Part shown: piece after piece, positions 1-6,585 of the stretch | How the letters are laid out: each line of letters starts with the position of its first letter | How positions within the stretch are numbered: the first letter of the stretch is position 1 | Assembly: GCA_002452095.1 (NCBI GenBank) | Contig: DKEG01000051.1 | Location: 1 to 23,278 of the forward strand | Direction of reading: 5' to 3' | Length of the DNA: 23,278 nucleotides | Source: Bacteroidales bacterium UBA6828 | Lineage (GTDB): Bacteria; Bacteroidota; Bacteroidia; Bacteroidales; Paludibacteraceae | Translations under genes and position numbers: made by a program | Notes under the pieces: generated by a model | Databases searched by the model: none | What the model saw: the letters and a program-made list of their open reading frames with translations, nothing else | Told to the model about the DNA's origin: nothing

Positions 1-1722
1 ACACTCGCGCTCCGCCTTGGGCAGCAGTTGCAGGTTGAGTTGCGCCACCATGAGGTAGCCGCCCGCAACAAGGCACAGCATAAGCACGGTATATACCACC
101 CACGGGCGATGGAAACAGGCAGTCAGCAGTCGCTTGTAGCCGTTTTGCAGGGCGGTAAAGAAGCGGTTCTGCCCGCGCTCGAACCAGCCCATCTCTTCGG
201 GTTTGCGGCGGTGGATAAAACGCGTAGCCATATAGGGCGTTACCCACGTGGCGTAGAAGATACTGGCAGTGAGGGCGAAGAGGATTGCCCACGGGAAGAG
301 TTGCACGAAGTCGCCCAGCGGTCCCTGTATAATTTTGGTCATCGGGAAGAACATACCCGATATGGAGCAGGTGGCGAGTGCCATCGGTACAAAGAGTTGC
401 TCGGTGCTGACCGCCGCCGAATACCAGCGGCTGTGTCCGCGGTCGAGCAGGTCGGTATAGCCGTCGATGACTATCACGGAGTCGTCCACAATCATACCCA
501 GCACCACGATGAGGGCGGCAAGGGTTACGGTATTGAGTTCGATACCCGTCAGGTACATCAGTCCGATGGCTATGGCGGTGCAGACCGGTACGCCCGTGCA
601 GGCTACCAGTGCGGTGCGTAGCGGGAAAAGCACCAGCATAACGGCTATCACCACGATTATGGACAGCACGATGTCGCGCATAAAGGATTTGACGGAGTCG
701 TCCACCACCTTCGGCTGGTCGGTAATGCGGTGGAAATGGACGTCGGGCGGCAGTTGCACACGGGCTTTCTCCAACTCCCGCTCCACCTTGTTGCCGAACG
801 CCACGATGTTGTTGCCCGGCACCATCTCCATATTCAGAATTAAGCACGAGCGGTCGGGCGAGATAGCGGTTGCCGTGTCGCCCGTGTAGTACTCCACGAA
901 CTTGTCTGGTTCGGGGTAACGGCGCTCTATAGTGGCGATGTCCTTGAGGCGGACAGTCGCCCCCGTGGCGGGGTCGAACCATACTATCTGTTCAGCTATC
1001 TCGCGCTCGCTGGTGTAGGGGATAGCCACCTGCAGCCCCGTACTGCCTTGCAGGCTGCCGCTGAGCGTGCGGAAGCCTTGCAGCATAAGCGACATCTGCA
1101 ACGCTTTCTGGTCGATACCGTACGCCGAGAGGCGTGCTGCGTCTATGGTAACGGCTATCTCCTCGTGCTGCGCCCCGAGTATCTTGAGTTTGCCCATCTC
1201 GGGGATAGTCCGCAGTTGGGTGCAGAGTTGGCGGGCGTACGACTCCAGTTCGCGCGGGCTGCGCTCATCGCTCTCCACGGCAAGCAGCATCGACGACGTG
1301 CTGCCGAAATCGTCCACCACCACTATCTGCAATACGCCCGCAGGCAGGCTCGTCTTCTTGAACAGGTCGAGACCCGCACGGATACTCGTCCATGCGTCCG
1401 CACTCGACTTCACGGAGTTGCGTATCGACACATAGACATAGACGATACCGTCCTCCGTGGTGGAGTAGGTGGTGGCTTTGTCCACCTCCACATAACTGTT
1501 TAGGAAATCCTCCAGCGGGATAGTAACCTGCTCCTCCACCTCCTGCGCCGTGGCACCCGGATAGACGGCAGCCACCACGCCCTGGCGGATGGTAAACTGC
1601 GGGAACTCGTCCTTGTTCATCTTCGGCAGCGACCATATACCTACCGCCGTCAGCACCAGCACAACCAGAAACACCAGGTTGTGGTTGCGCATCGCACCCT
1701 CTATGTGATTGCGTTTTTTCAT
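1..1722 (-). CDS. RND-family efflux transporter permease, N-terminal 574 residues (cut by the left window edge)
   Basis: This inner-membrane proton-driven pump would work with the fusion protein at 4268-5305 and an outer-membrane channel not in the window. The protein starts MKKRNHIEGAMRNHNLVFLV, with TM1 at about residues 15-33. A large periplasmic region follows, containing the conserved YPGATAQEVEEQV (about 54-66). A TM block begins near residue 348, with GMIVDDSVIVID in the fourth helix; D413 and D414 match the proton-relay Asp pair of AcrB-type pumps. The visible part ends just after the first helix of the second half (LNLQLLPKAE), so roughly 450 residues should lie outside. The ATG at 1722 is 16 nt downstream of the endonuclease stop codon. 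There is no obvious Bacteroidota promoter in that gap, so transcription probably reads through from upstream. The substrate (drug, metal or other) cannot be told. Confidence 0.93.
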   Translation of the reverse strand, partial: MKKRNHIEGAMRNHNLVFLVVLVLTAVGIWSLPKMNKDEFPQFTIRQGVVAAVYPGATAQEVEEQVTIPLEDFLNSYVEVDKATTYSTTEDGIVYVYVSIRNSVKSSADAWTSIRAGLDLFKKTSLPAGVLQIVVVDDFGSTSSMLLAVESDERSPRELESYARQLCTQLRTIPEMGKLKILGAQHEEIAVTIDAARLSAYGIDQKALQMSLMLQGFRTLSGSLQGSTGLQVAIPYTSEREIAEQIVWFDPATGATVRLKDIATIERRYPEPDKFVEYYTGDTATAISPDRSCLILNMEMVPGNNIVAFGNKVERELEKARVQLPPDVHFHRITDQPKVVDDSVKSFMRDIVLSIIVVIAVMLVLFPLRTALVACTGVPVCTAIAIGLMYLTGIELNTVTLAALIVVLGMIVDDSVIVIDGYTDLLDRGHSRWYSAAVSTEQLFVPMALATCSISGMFFPMTKIIQGPLGDFVQLFPWAILFALTASIFYATWVTPYMATRFIHRRKPEEMGWFERGQNRFFTALQNGYKRLLTACFHRPWVVYTVLMLCLVAGGYLMVAQLNLQLLPKAEREC

Positions 1723-1738
1723 TCTGGAATGGGAGAAT

Positions 1739-2617
1739 TTATTTTCTTTCGATACTGAAGTTCCACGAAGAGAAGGGTTTGCCGTACGCCATAGCAATTC
1801 CTTCGATGGTGAAATCAGGATGTGCTTTTTTGCAGCGTTCCACAAAACCGTTGTTGAACTTTACTTGCATGTGTCCGATGCGTTCGCCGTCCAAATAGAA
1901 TGCCACGAAAGATGTCTCATGCTTGGCGAGGGTAACCCTGTCGGCTTGCGCAACATCAATCTTGGTGGGGTGTGTATTGATGGTTAATCCTGTGCGTGTA
2001 TATTCCGCCACCCAATAGTCAATGGGATAATCGGCGTGATAAAGGTCTTGTAACAATCGGACTTTGTCGGGGATATGGTTCCAATTGGCAATCACGGCAT
2101 CCCGTATAAGGTCGATAAAAACGTCTGTGGTCAGGCTCGGCTTGCGCAAACGGAACCAATTTCCAACCGCACCATATCGCTGTTGCATTTCCTCTATATA
2201 AAGGCGGGTATATTCTTTGAGTTGCTGTTGCAACTGCTCTTTTTGCTGTTGGGTTATGAAGCGTAATCCGGTCACATTGAGCGTACAGGTATTTGCAAAT
2301 TTGACGGATAAGCCGAGTTGCTGTCCGTTTGTGAGACAGAGGACAATATCCGCAGGACCGACTAGGTCGTTTTGCGTCTCGAAGGAGCAATCTTTGTAAG
2401 ACAAACCTTGTGCGGCGAGTGCCTGCTCAATAATAGTCTTGTCCGTTATGTGAATGATTCGTTTTATTTCCTCTGCATTGGTGCGCAGATTGATAGCGGC
2501 AAGTACTTGTGCCTTTTCCTCTTCTTGGGGCAACAAGACATAGAAAAGGGCTATTTCATATTCAACGCCTGTATTGCTGTTGTGCTGAATTTCGTAGAGT
2601 GTGTTCGTGTGAAGCAT
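1739..2617 (-). CDS. Putative type II restriction endonuclease
   Basis: A 292-aa protein following a C5 methyltransferase and a C-like regulator, which is the main reason for calling it the cognate nuclease. A PD-(D/E)xK-like core may lie in the segment GPADIVLC...LGLSVKFANT (about residues 87-110): an Asp, then a beta strand ending in S-x-K. The D...SxK arrangement recalls HaeIII-type nucleases (RE_HaeIII family), but that assignment is tentative and was not tested by alignment. No signal peptide or membrane segment is seen. The ATG lies 3 nt after the regulator stop codon, so the two are cotranscribed and probably translationally coupled, as in controller-type R-M systems. The coding sequence looks AT-richer than the efflux genes on either side, consistent with acquisition by transfer. 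The recognition sequence cannot be read from the protein. Confidence 0.72.
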   Translation of the reverse strand: MLHTNTLYEIQHNSNTGVEYEIALFYVLLPQEEEKAQVLAAINLRTNAEEIKRIIHITDKTIIEQALAAQGLSYKDCSFETQNDLVGPADIVLCLTNGQQLGLSVKFANTCTLNVTGLRFITQQQKEQLQQQLKEYTRLYIEEMQQRYGAVGNWFRLRKPSLTTDVFIDLIRDAVIANWNHIPDKVRLLQDLYHADYPIDYWVAEYTRTGLTINTHPTKIDVAQADRVTLAKHETSFVAFYLDGERIGHMQVKFNNGFVERCKKAHPDFTIEGIAMAYGKPFSSWNFSIERK

Positions 2618-2620
2618 ATT

Positions 2621-2830
2621 TTATATAAGTTCTTTAAGTGACACTTTCAGACTGCGGGCTATTTGGAGCAAAGTGAGATACGAGGGATTGCGCTCGCCCC
2701 TCTCCAACATACCGATATAGTTTTTGGTAAGTTTGCACTTGGCAGCAAACTCCTCTTGTGTGAGTTGCAGTTGCTCCCGTTTCGTTTTTAGGCGGTTGCC
2801 CAGTTGCTTTAATTCGTCTCTTTCTTCCAT
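2621..2830 (-). CDS. Xre-family HTH regulator, probable restriction-modification controller (C) protein
   Basis: A 69-aa protein made almost entirely of one HTH_3/Xre fold: LKTKREQLQLTQEEFAAKCK, then the recognition-helix region LTKNYIGMLERGERNPSY, then LLQIARSLKVSLKELI. Size and layout match the C proteins of type II R-M systems, which bind operators upstream of their own gene and time endonuclease expression after methylation. Its position directly before the endonuclease gene (3-nt gap) and after the methyltransferase terminator supports this. The ATG at 2830 is preceded by a short AT-rich leader (2831-2856) that must contain its promoter and operator. I could not identify a convincing C-box dyad or a full TAnnTTTG element there. 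TATTGTTG, about 2837-2844 read on the minus strand, is a one-mismatch match to the -7 element. Confidence 0.83.
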   Translation of the reverse strand: MEERDELKQLGNRLKTKREQLQLTQEEFAAKCKLTKNYIGMLERGERNPSYLTLLQIARSLKVSLKELI

Positions 2831-2856
2831 ATATCAACCAACAATAAGTGTCTTTA

Positions 2857-2888
2857 TAATAAAAGAAGCACCGCTTTTGCGATGCTTC
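2857..2888 (-). terminator. Rho-independent terminator of the methyltransferase gene
   Basis: Read on the minus strand, GAAGCATCGC (2888-2879), loop AAAA, GCGGTGCTTC (2874-2865) forms a 10-bp stem with a single G-U pair. TTTTATTAT follows (2864-2856). The stem starts inside the last bases of the methyltransferase stop codon. It separates the methyltransferase transcript from the controller/endonuclease pair. Confidence 0.85.
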
Positions 2889-4201
2889 TAGAACCCTGCT
2901 ACAGGAAATAAAGTGGGATAATCGTATGTATTTGCTTTGGACTTCCGTATGATTTTAACAGCAGGCTTTTGCTGTGCATATTGGACGGTTCGGGAATAAC
3001 GCTGTTGTATTTCGGGGTCGCCGAACATATAGCGTGCAAAGAGTTCCACCAGTCCGACATTGATGCTATTGCCGAACTGTTTGTATGCCTGTGCGTCTTT
3101 TTCGTCGTATTGGAATGTATCGGGGAAACTCTGCAAACGTGCGCACTCGCGCGGTGTGAGGAAACGCTTGCGCTTGCCCACAATAGAGGTTTGAGTAATA
3201 GCCACCAGCGCTGGGAAATACGTACCGGGTTTGACCCGCAGTCCGGACGGACGGATTTGCATAATATGCTGCCATAGGTCGGGGTCCTTTTCGTCCACGC
3301 CCACCTGCCATTCCAGTTTGGCTTTTGCACCGAAGAACAGCGGGCATTGTTTGGCTTTTTGGAGCCAAGTATTGATAAACTCTTTGTTCTGTTTCCAGAG
3401 TTCGTTGTTTTTGAGGATAAAATTGCGTTGCCAACCCGGCAGGGTGTCCCATTGCCCAATCATCGGGTTGTCGCGGAGTTCACAGAGACTATCCGCCCAT
3501 ACGGGAAAACCGGGTAGTTTGGCGCAATGAATGCCTTGTATAAATTCATTCCAGAGGTCAATCCATTGGATTTGCTCGGGTTTGAGCAGGTATTTTGGCA
3601 GATTGGGTATTTCGCTTTCGTCTTGCAGAATATCATCGATACAGCAGGCGGGGATATTGCTCTCGTTGAAACAGAAATCGGGAAGTGTGCCGATGTCCTT
3701 TCGCACGCACATAATAAACACACGCTCGCGGTGTTGGGGAACACCGATGTAGTGTGGGCTGAAGATGACCGGTTCGGGGCTGACATTGTAACCTATCTGC
3801 ACCAGTGTATCGTGTATGACATTCCACGTGTTGCCATGGTCGTGCGAGGCAAGGTTCCTGACATTCTCAAGGAGTGCATATTCGGGTTGGTGGTATTGCA
3901 GAATGCGCACAATATCAAAGAAAAGCGTGCCTTTGGTCTCGTCTGCAAAGCCAAGCCGTTTACCGGCTTTGGAGAACGACTGGCAAGGAAAGCCTGCACA
4001 CAGGACATCGTGTGCAGGGATGTCTTTGGCATCAATGCGGGTAATATCGCCTTCGGGTTGAAGTCCATAGTTGCGGGTATAGGTCTTGCGGCAATCGGCA
4101 TCAATATCCGATGCAAAGACACATTCCCCGCCAAGATTAGTCATGGCTTGGTGGAAACCGCCTATGCCGCAAAAGAGGTCTATGAATTTGAAATGTCTCA
4201 C
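2888..4201 (-). CDS. DNA (cytosine-5-)-methyltransferase of a type II R-M system
   Basis: This enzyme transfers a methyl group from SAM to C5 of cytosine in the R-M target site. With the proposed GTG start at 4201 (437 aa) the motifs run in canonical order: motif I FIDLFCGIGGFHQA (6-19), motif IV GFPCQSFS with catalytic Cys73, motif VI ENV (112-114), motif VIII QHRER (156-160). A long target-recognition region of about 180 residues follows, then motif IX LTPRECARLQSFP (348-360) and motif X QFGNSINV (375-382). The frame is open upstream to a TTG at 4252, but those 17 codons overlap a strong promoter match. No ATG is available before motif I, so GTG at 4201 fits best. Alternatives are the GTG at 4222 or the TTG at 4252. 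The gene has its own promoter and terminator. Target specificity is unknown. Confidence 0.93.
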   Translation of the reverse strand: MRHFKFIDLFCGIGGFHQAMTNLGGECVFASDIDADCRKTYTRNYGLQPEGDITRIDAKDIPAHDVLCAGFPCQSFSKAGKRLGFADETKGTLFFDIVRILQYHQPEYALLENVRNLASHDHGNTWNVIHDTLVQIGYNVSPEPVIFSPHYIGVPQHRERVFIMCVRKDIGTLPDFCFNESNIPACCIDDILQDESEIPNLPKYLLKPEQIQWIDLWNEFIQGIHCAKLPGFPVWADSLCELRDNPMIGQWDTLPGWQRNFILKNNELWKQNKEFINTWLQKAKQCPLFFGAKAKLEWQVGVDEKDPDLWQHIMQIRPSGLRVKPGTYFPALVAITQTSIVGKRKRFLTPRECARLQSFPDTFQYDEKDAQAYKQFGNSINVGLVELFARYMFGDPEIQQRYSRTVQYAQQKPAVKIIRKSKANTYDYPTLFPVAGF

Positions 4202-4221
4202 GTTTGTTTTTATTTGATGCA

Positions 4222-4253
4222 CAAAGTTAGTATTATTTATGCAAATATACAAA
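4222..4253 (-). promoter_or_regulatory. Bacteroidota-type promoter of the methyltransferase gene
   Basis: On the minus strand TTTG (4253-4250), exactly 20 nt, then TAACTTTG (4229-4222) matches the Bacteroidota -33/-7 consensus TTTG-N19-21-TAnnTTTG. The expected transcription start is near 4216-4212. That leaves a leader of roughly a dozen bases before the GTG at 4201 and excludes translation from the TTG at 4252 on this transcript. Confidence 0.75.
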
Positions 4254-4267
4254 TGGTTTTCTCTATT

Positions 4268-5305
4268 CTAGTAAGTTACCTTTGCCCCGTTGTATAGTTT
4301 TTGGAAGCCTTCTACAACTACTTGGTCGCCCTCGTGGAGGCCGCGGGTGATGAGTACGCCGCCCGAGGCATACTGACCGATTTCCACGTGGCGACGTGTG
4401 GCGATACCGTTCTCTACCACCCAGACCGATGCCCCGCTTGTGAGCGTCTGCACACAGGCGGCAGGTACGAAATAGCCCGATACGCTCTGCGAATGAAGCC
4501 GGACCTTGCTCACCATACCCGGCAGCAGTTGCTGCTTGTACTCGTCCGACGGGTTGGAGATAAACGCCGTAACGGTATAGGTGTGCGCTATCGTGTTGGC
4601 GAGCAGGTTCTTCTCCGTTACGCAGACAGGTACCTCGGTCTTGCCGATAGCCTCCACTATGACGCTGCCGCTGTCGCCCACCTGAATGGACGTGATATCG
4701 CCTTCCGCCACGTCAAACGTAACGTTGTAGCCCTCCATATCCAGCAGCGTTACCAGACTCAGTCCGGGGGCGACCACCTGCCCGACTTTGGCTTTGCACT
4801 CGCCTATCACGCCGTCGCTTGGCGCACGCAGCACACAGTCGTTGAGCGACTTGCGCGACATAGCAAGTACTGACCTTGCCTGCTCCAGTTGGCTGCTTAC
4901 TTCTACCATTTTCATTTCGGTGATGACGCCTTTGGCATAGACCTGCCTGGCACGTCTGTAGCCGTCTGCCGCCTGTTGATAGGTGGCATTGGCTGCTTGC
5001 ATGGCGTTCCGCGCCTGCGTGTCGTCCAAGCGCAGCAACTCCTGCCCTGCTTTTACGTGGTCGCCTTTCTTGACATAGACCGCCGTTACCTGTCCCGCAG
5101 TCTGTACGCTCAACGGCACACTCGACGCCTCTTCTATCCTGCCCACATACGTGTGCGTGTTCACGCGCGTCTGCTTGTCCATAGTCTGCACCTCCACCTT
5201 GATGGGGCGTACCTCGTACTGCGGTTTCTTCTTGAGCGGCAACTTGTCGCACCCCGCAAGGCAGAGCAAGACGGCACAGAGCATTATATTTACCAATTTC
5301 CTCAT
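4268..5305 (-). CDS. RND efflux periplasmic adaptor (membrane fusion protein, HlyD/AcrA type), lipoprotein
   Basis: A 345-aa adaptor that would bridge the RND pump and an outer-membrane channel. The N-terminus is a lipoprotein signal with lipobox LAGC, so Cys19 is the predicted lipidated residue. A lipoyl/barrel-sandwich half follows (VPLSVQTAGQVTAVYVKKGD, about 65-84), then a coiled-coil hairpin of about 75 residues rich in Gln, Ala and Arg. The second lipoyl half is LRAPSDGVIGECKAKVGQVV, and beta-barrel and membrane-proximal domains end GDQVVVEGFQKLYNGAKVTY. The C-terminus stops a little short for the family, 15 nt before the inserted methyltransferase promoter. The last residues or the stop may therefore have been set by the R-M insertion. 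The ATG at 5305 is preceded by an octamer repeat array. Its operon partner, the RND gene, now lies 2.5 kb downstream. Confidence 0.93.
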   Translation of the reverse strand: MRKLVNIMLCAVLLCLAGCDKLPLKKKPQYEVRPIKVEVQTMDKQTRVNTHTYVGRIEEASSVPLSVQTAGQVTAVYVKKGDHVKAGQELLRLDDTQARNAMQAANATYQQAADGYRRARQVYAKGVITEMKMVEVSSQLEQARSVLAMSRKSLNDCVLRAPSDGVIGECKAKVGQVVAPGLSLVTLLDMEGYNVTFDVAEGDITSIQVGDSGSVIVEAIGKTEVPVCVTEKNLLANTIAHTYTVTAFISNPSDEYKQQLLPGMVSKVRLHSQSVSGYFVPAACVQTLTSGASVWVVENGIATRRHVEIGQYASGGVLITRGLHEGDQVVVEGFQKLYNGAKVTY

Positions 5306-5312
5306 TCTTTAA

Positions 5313-5344
5313 ATTTACGAATTTACACATTTACAAATTGTTAA
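5313..5344 (+). repeat. Octamer tandem array (ATTTACAA family) between lipoprotein and adaptor genes
   Basis: Four 8-bp units on the plus strand: ATTTACGA, ATTTACAC, ATTTACAA and a terminal ATTGTTAA. The order and the divergent last unit match the array at 13509-13548. It fills the leader of the adaptor gene (start 5305, minus strand) and includes the in-register stop of the lipoprotein gene at 5341-5343. Confidence 0.8.
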
Positions 5345-5728
5345 TTGTGTTTTGCTACCATCAGTATGTCCTCGCCGACCAGTTGTTTGCCGTTGCTGAC
5401 GCCTGTGCCGCTGTATCGGAGTGTAAAATGGATGGTTTCGTCGTGCATCTCTGCACTGCCTGTCGTCAATTCTGCCCGTGGTGGTATAGACATCGCCTTT
5501 CAGACTGTTGAAAGTCAGCAGGATATTGTCGTCCTTGACCTGCTCCATCTGCAGAGAACCCATTTCGCCCGTCAGCACAATGGAAAGGGTATCGTCGATG
5601 GTTACTTCCTGTTTGGCGATTTGGTAACTATAGCCGCCCAAACGCGATTTGACGGGGTCTGAGCAACTTGCCATCAGGGCGATACAGCATAGGAAAAGGC
5701 TGAGTTGCAGATACTTGTTTGTATTCAT
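5315..5728 (-). CDS. Small lipoprotein of unknown function with an apparent 1-nt frameshift near its end
   Basis: The open frame starts MNTNKYLQLSLFLCCIALMA and has a lipobox ending at Cys22. The following 67 residues (SRLGGYSYQIAKQEVTIDDT onward) look like a normal beta-rich lipoprotein. After D89 the frame turns into an Arg/His/Gln-rich tail that looks random. Removing one base at about 5461 continues instead as GSAEMHDETIHFTLRYSGTG and ends KHN-stop at 5341-5343, giving a natural-looking 128-aa protein. The gene therefore probably ended at 5341, and a one-base insertion (real mutation or sequencing error) extends it to 5315. It lies between tetR and the adaptor gene in the efflux operon, suggesting an accessory role, but I do not recognise the family. 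Confidence 0.7.
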   Translation of the reverse strand: MNTNKYLQLSLFLCCIALMASCSDPVKSRLGGYSYQIAKQEVTIDDTLSIVLTGEMGSLQMEQVKDDNILLTFNSLKGDVYTTTGRIDDRQCRDARRNHPFYTPIQRHRRQQRQTTGRRGHTDGSKTQLTICKCVNS

Positions 5729-5772
5729 ATTGTTTCTGTCATTGTTCGTTATTCATTCAGTATGTATTCGGG

Positions 5773-5794
5773 AATCACCTACTAATCACCTACT
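5773..5794. repeat. Perfect tandem duplication of an 11-bp sequence upstream of the lipoprotein gene
   Basis: AATCACCTACT occurs twice head to tail (5773-5783 and 5784-5794) in the 84-bp gap between tetR and the lipoprotein gene. The 11-bp period is close to one helical turn, so two protein monomers could bind the same DNA face. It may be a regulator site for the downstream efflux genes. That role is inferred from position only. Confidence 0.55.
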
Positions 5795-5812
5795 CTTATT
5801 AGCACGAAATTA

Positions 5813-6421
5813 TTATTTTACACCTGTGGTTAACAGGGAGTGTATGTATCGGATATTATCCTCCAAGCGTCGCTGTTGCACCTGTTGTAGGTCTTGCTCC
5901 TGCTCGGGGAGCAGGTTCCCGATGGCAGGCATTACCAGTACCGCCATAATGTTGAGCGAACAGATGGTGAGTATCAGCCGCTCGGCATTGGTGGGGACGA
6001 TATTACCCGCTTCCGCTTCTCTGTCCAAAGCGCGTTGAAGGCGCATGAGGTATTCGCCGTACTGCTTATGGGCTATATCACGGAGCGATTCGGGCATCTG
6101 ACCTGTTTCGTTGACCAGCAGACGTGCCAACATAGCGTTTTGCGCCATCATATTGAAGTTCTGCGTGATGAGCAGGTCGATATTTTCCATAAAATGTAGG
6201 TTCTCCGTACCTTCGGGGGGCAATACGGACAGGATAAACTCATCAATCTTGCGTTGCAGCACCTCGCAGAAGAGGTTCTCCTTGTTCCGGAAATGGTAGT
6301 ATAGCAGCACATGGGTTACGCCCACCCGCTTGGCGATACGCGAGATGTTCGCCCCTTCGTAGCCGTTGCGGGCAAACTCCTCCTCCGCCGCCTGCAGTAT
6401 TTCTTCTTTTTTGTTCTTCAT
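5813..6421 (-). CDS. TetR/AcrR-family transcriptional regulator
   Basis: A 202-aa regulator that most likely represses the efflux operon it heads and responds to a pump substrate. The N-terminal DNA-binding domain is clear: KKEEILQAAEEEFARNGYEG, then the HTH ANISRIAKRVGVTHVLLYYHFRNKENLF (about 24-51). The remaining roughly 150 residues are helical and variable, as expected for the ligand-binding and dimerisation domain. The ATG at 6421 (MKNKKEEIL) is chosen because the upstream extension would begin at a TTG and would run over the likely promoter. The gene is first in the minus-strand run; the lipoprotein gene starts 84 nt after its stop. A palindrome just upstream of the promoter is a candidate operator. 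Confidence 0.92.
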   Translation of the reverse strand: MKNKKEEILQAAEEEFARNGYEGANISRIAKRVGVTHVLLYYHFRNKENLFCEVLQRKIDEFILSVLPPEGTENLHFMENIDLLITQNFNMMAQNAMLARLLVNETGQMPESLRDIAHKQYGEYLMRLQRALDREAEAGNIVPTNAERLILTICSLNIMAVLVMPAIGNLLPEQEQDLQQVQQRRLEDNIRYIHSLLTTGVK

Positions 6422-6446
6422 CGGGTTGTTAAAATGAAATCGGGTG

Positions 6447-6477
6447 CAAAAGTACGACAAAATTTTGATACCGCCAA
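6447..6477 (-). promoter_or_regulatory. Probable promoter of the tetR/efflux operon
   Basis: On the minus strand TTG (6477-6475), 20 nt, then TACTTTTG (6454-6447) fits the Bacteroidota consensus with a shortened -33 element. The predicted start of transcription is near 6440, about 20 nt before the tetR ATG. Confidence 0.6.
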
Positions 6478-6483
6478 GGATTT

Positions 6484-6501
6484 ACTTACAAAAATGTAAG
6501 T
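6484..6501. promoter_or_regulatory. Palindrome, candidate TetR operator
   Basis: ACTTACA-AAAA-TGTAAGT is a perfect inverted repeat with 7-bp arms, lying 6 bp upstream of the tetR -33 element. It resembles the TACATACA/TGTATGTA type of AcrR-family operators. No T-run follows on either strand, which argues against a terminator. Confidence 0.55.
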
Positions 6502-6529
6502 TATGTGTAATTTTGCTGTATGGACACGA

Positions 6530-6562
6530 CAAAACGGGCTGCCTAAACAGATTAGACAGCCC
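6530..6562 (-). terminator. Probable terminator of the pectinesterase gene
   Basis: On the minus strand GGGCTGTCTAA (6562-6552) pairs with TTAGGCAGCCC (6546-6536) around a 5-nt loop, an 11-bp stem with one U-G pair. GTTTTG follows. It lies 23 nt beyond the pectinesterase stop codon. The U-tract is short, so termination may be only partial. Confidence 0.65.
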
Positions 6563-6585
6563 ATTGTAAGCCATTGTAGTACAGG

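Noticed and set aside
2831..2864. C-box operator for the controller protein
   Set aside because: No clear dyad pair was visible by eye, so none is annotated.
4202..4252. TTG start at 4252 for the methyltransferase
   Set aside because: These codons overlap a full-consensus promoter, and the expected transcript begins downstream of the TTG.
1735..4275. Target-site duplication at the ends of the R-M insertion
   Set aside because: Only a trivial TTTTCT match was found near both ends; no convincing direct repeat or transposase gene supports a specific insertion mechanism.
3527..4297. 256-codon plus-strand frame opposite the methyltransferase
   Set aside because: The minus strand carries all C5 methyltransferase motifs in order; the plus-strand product has no known features.
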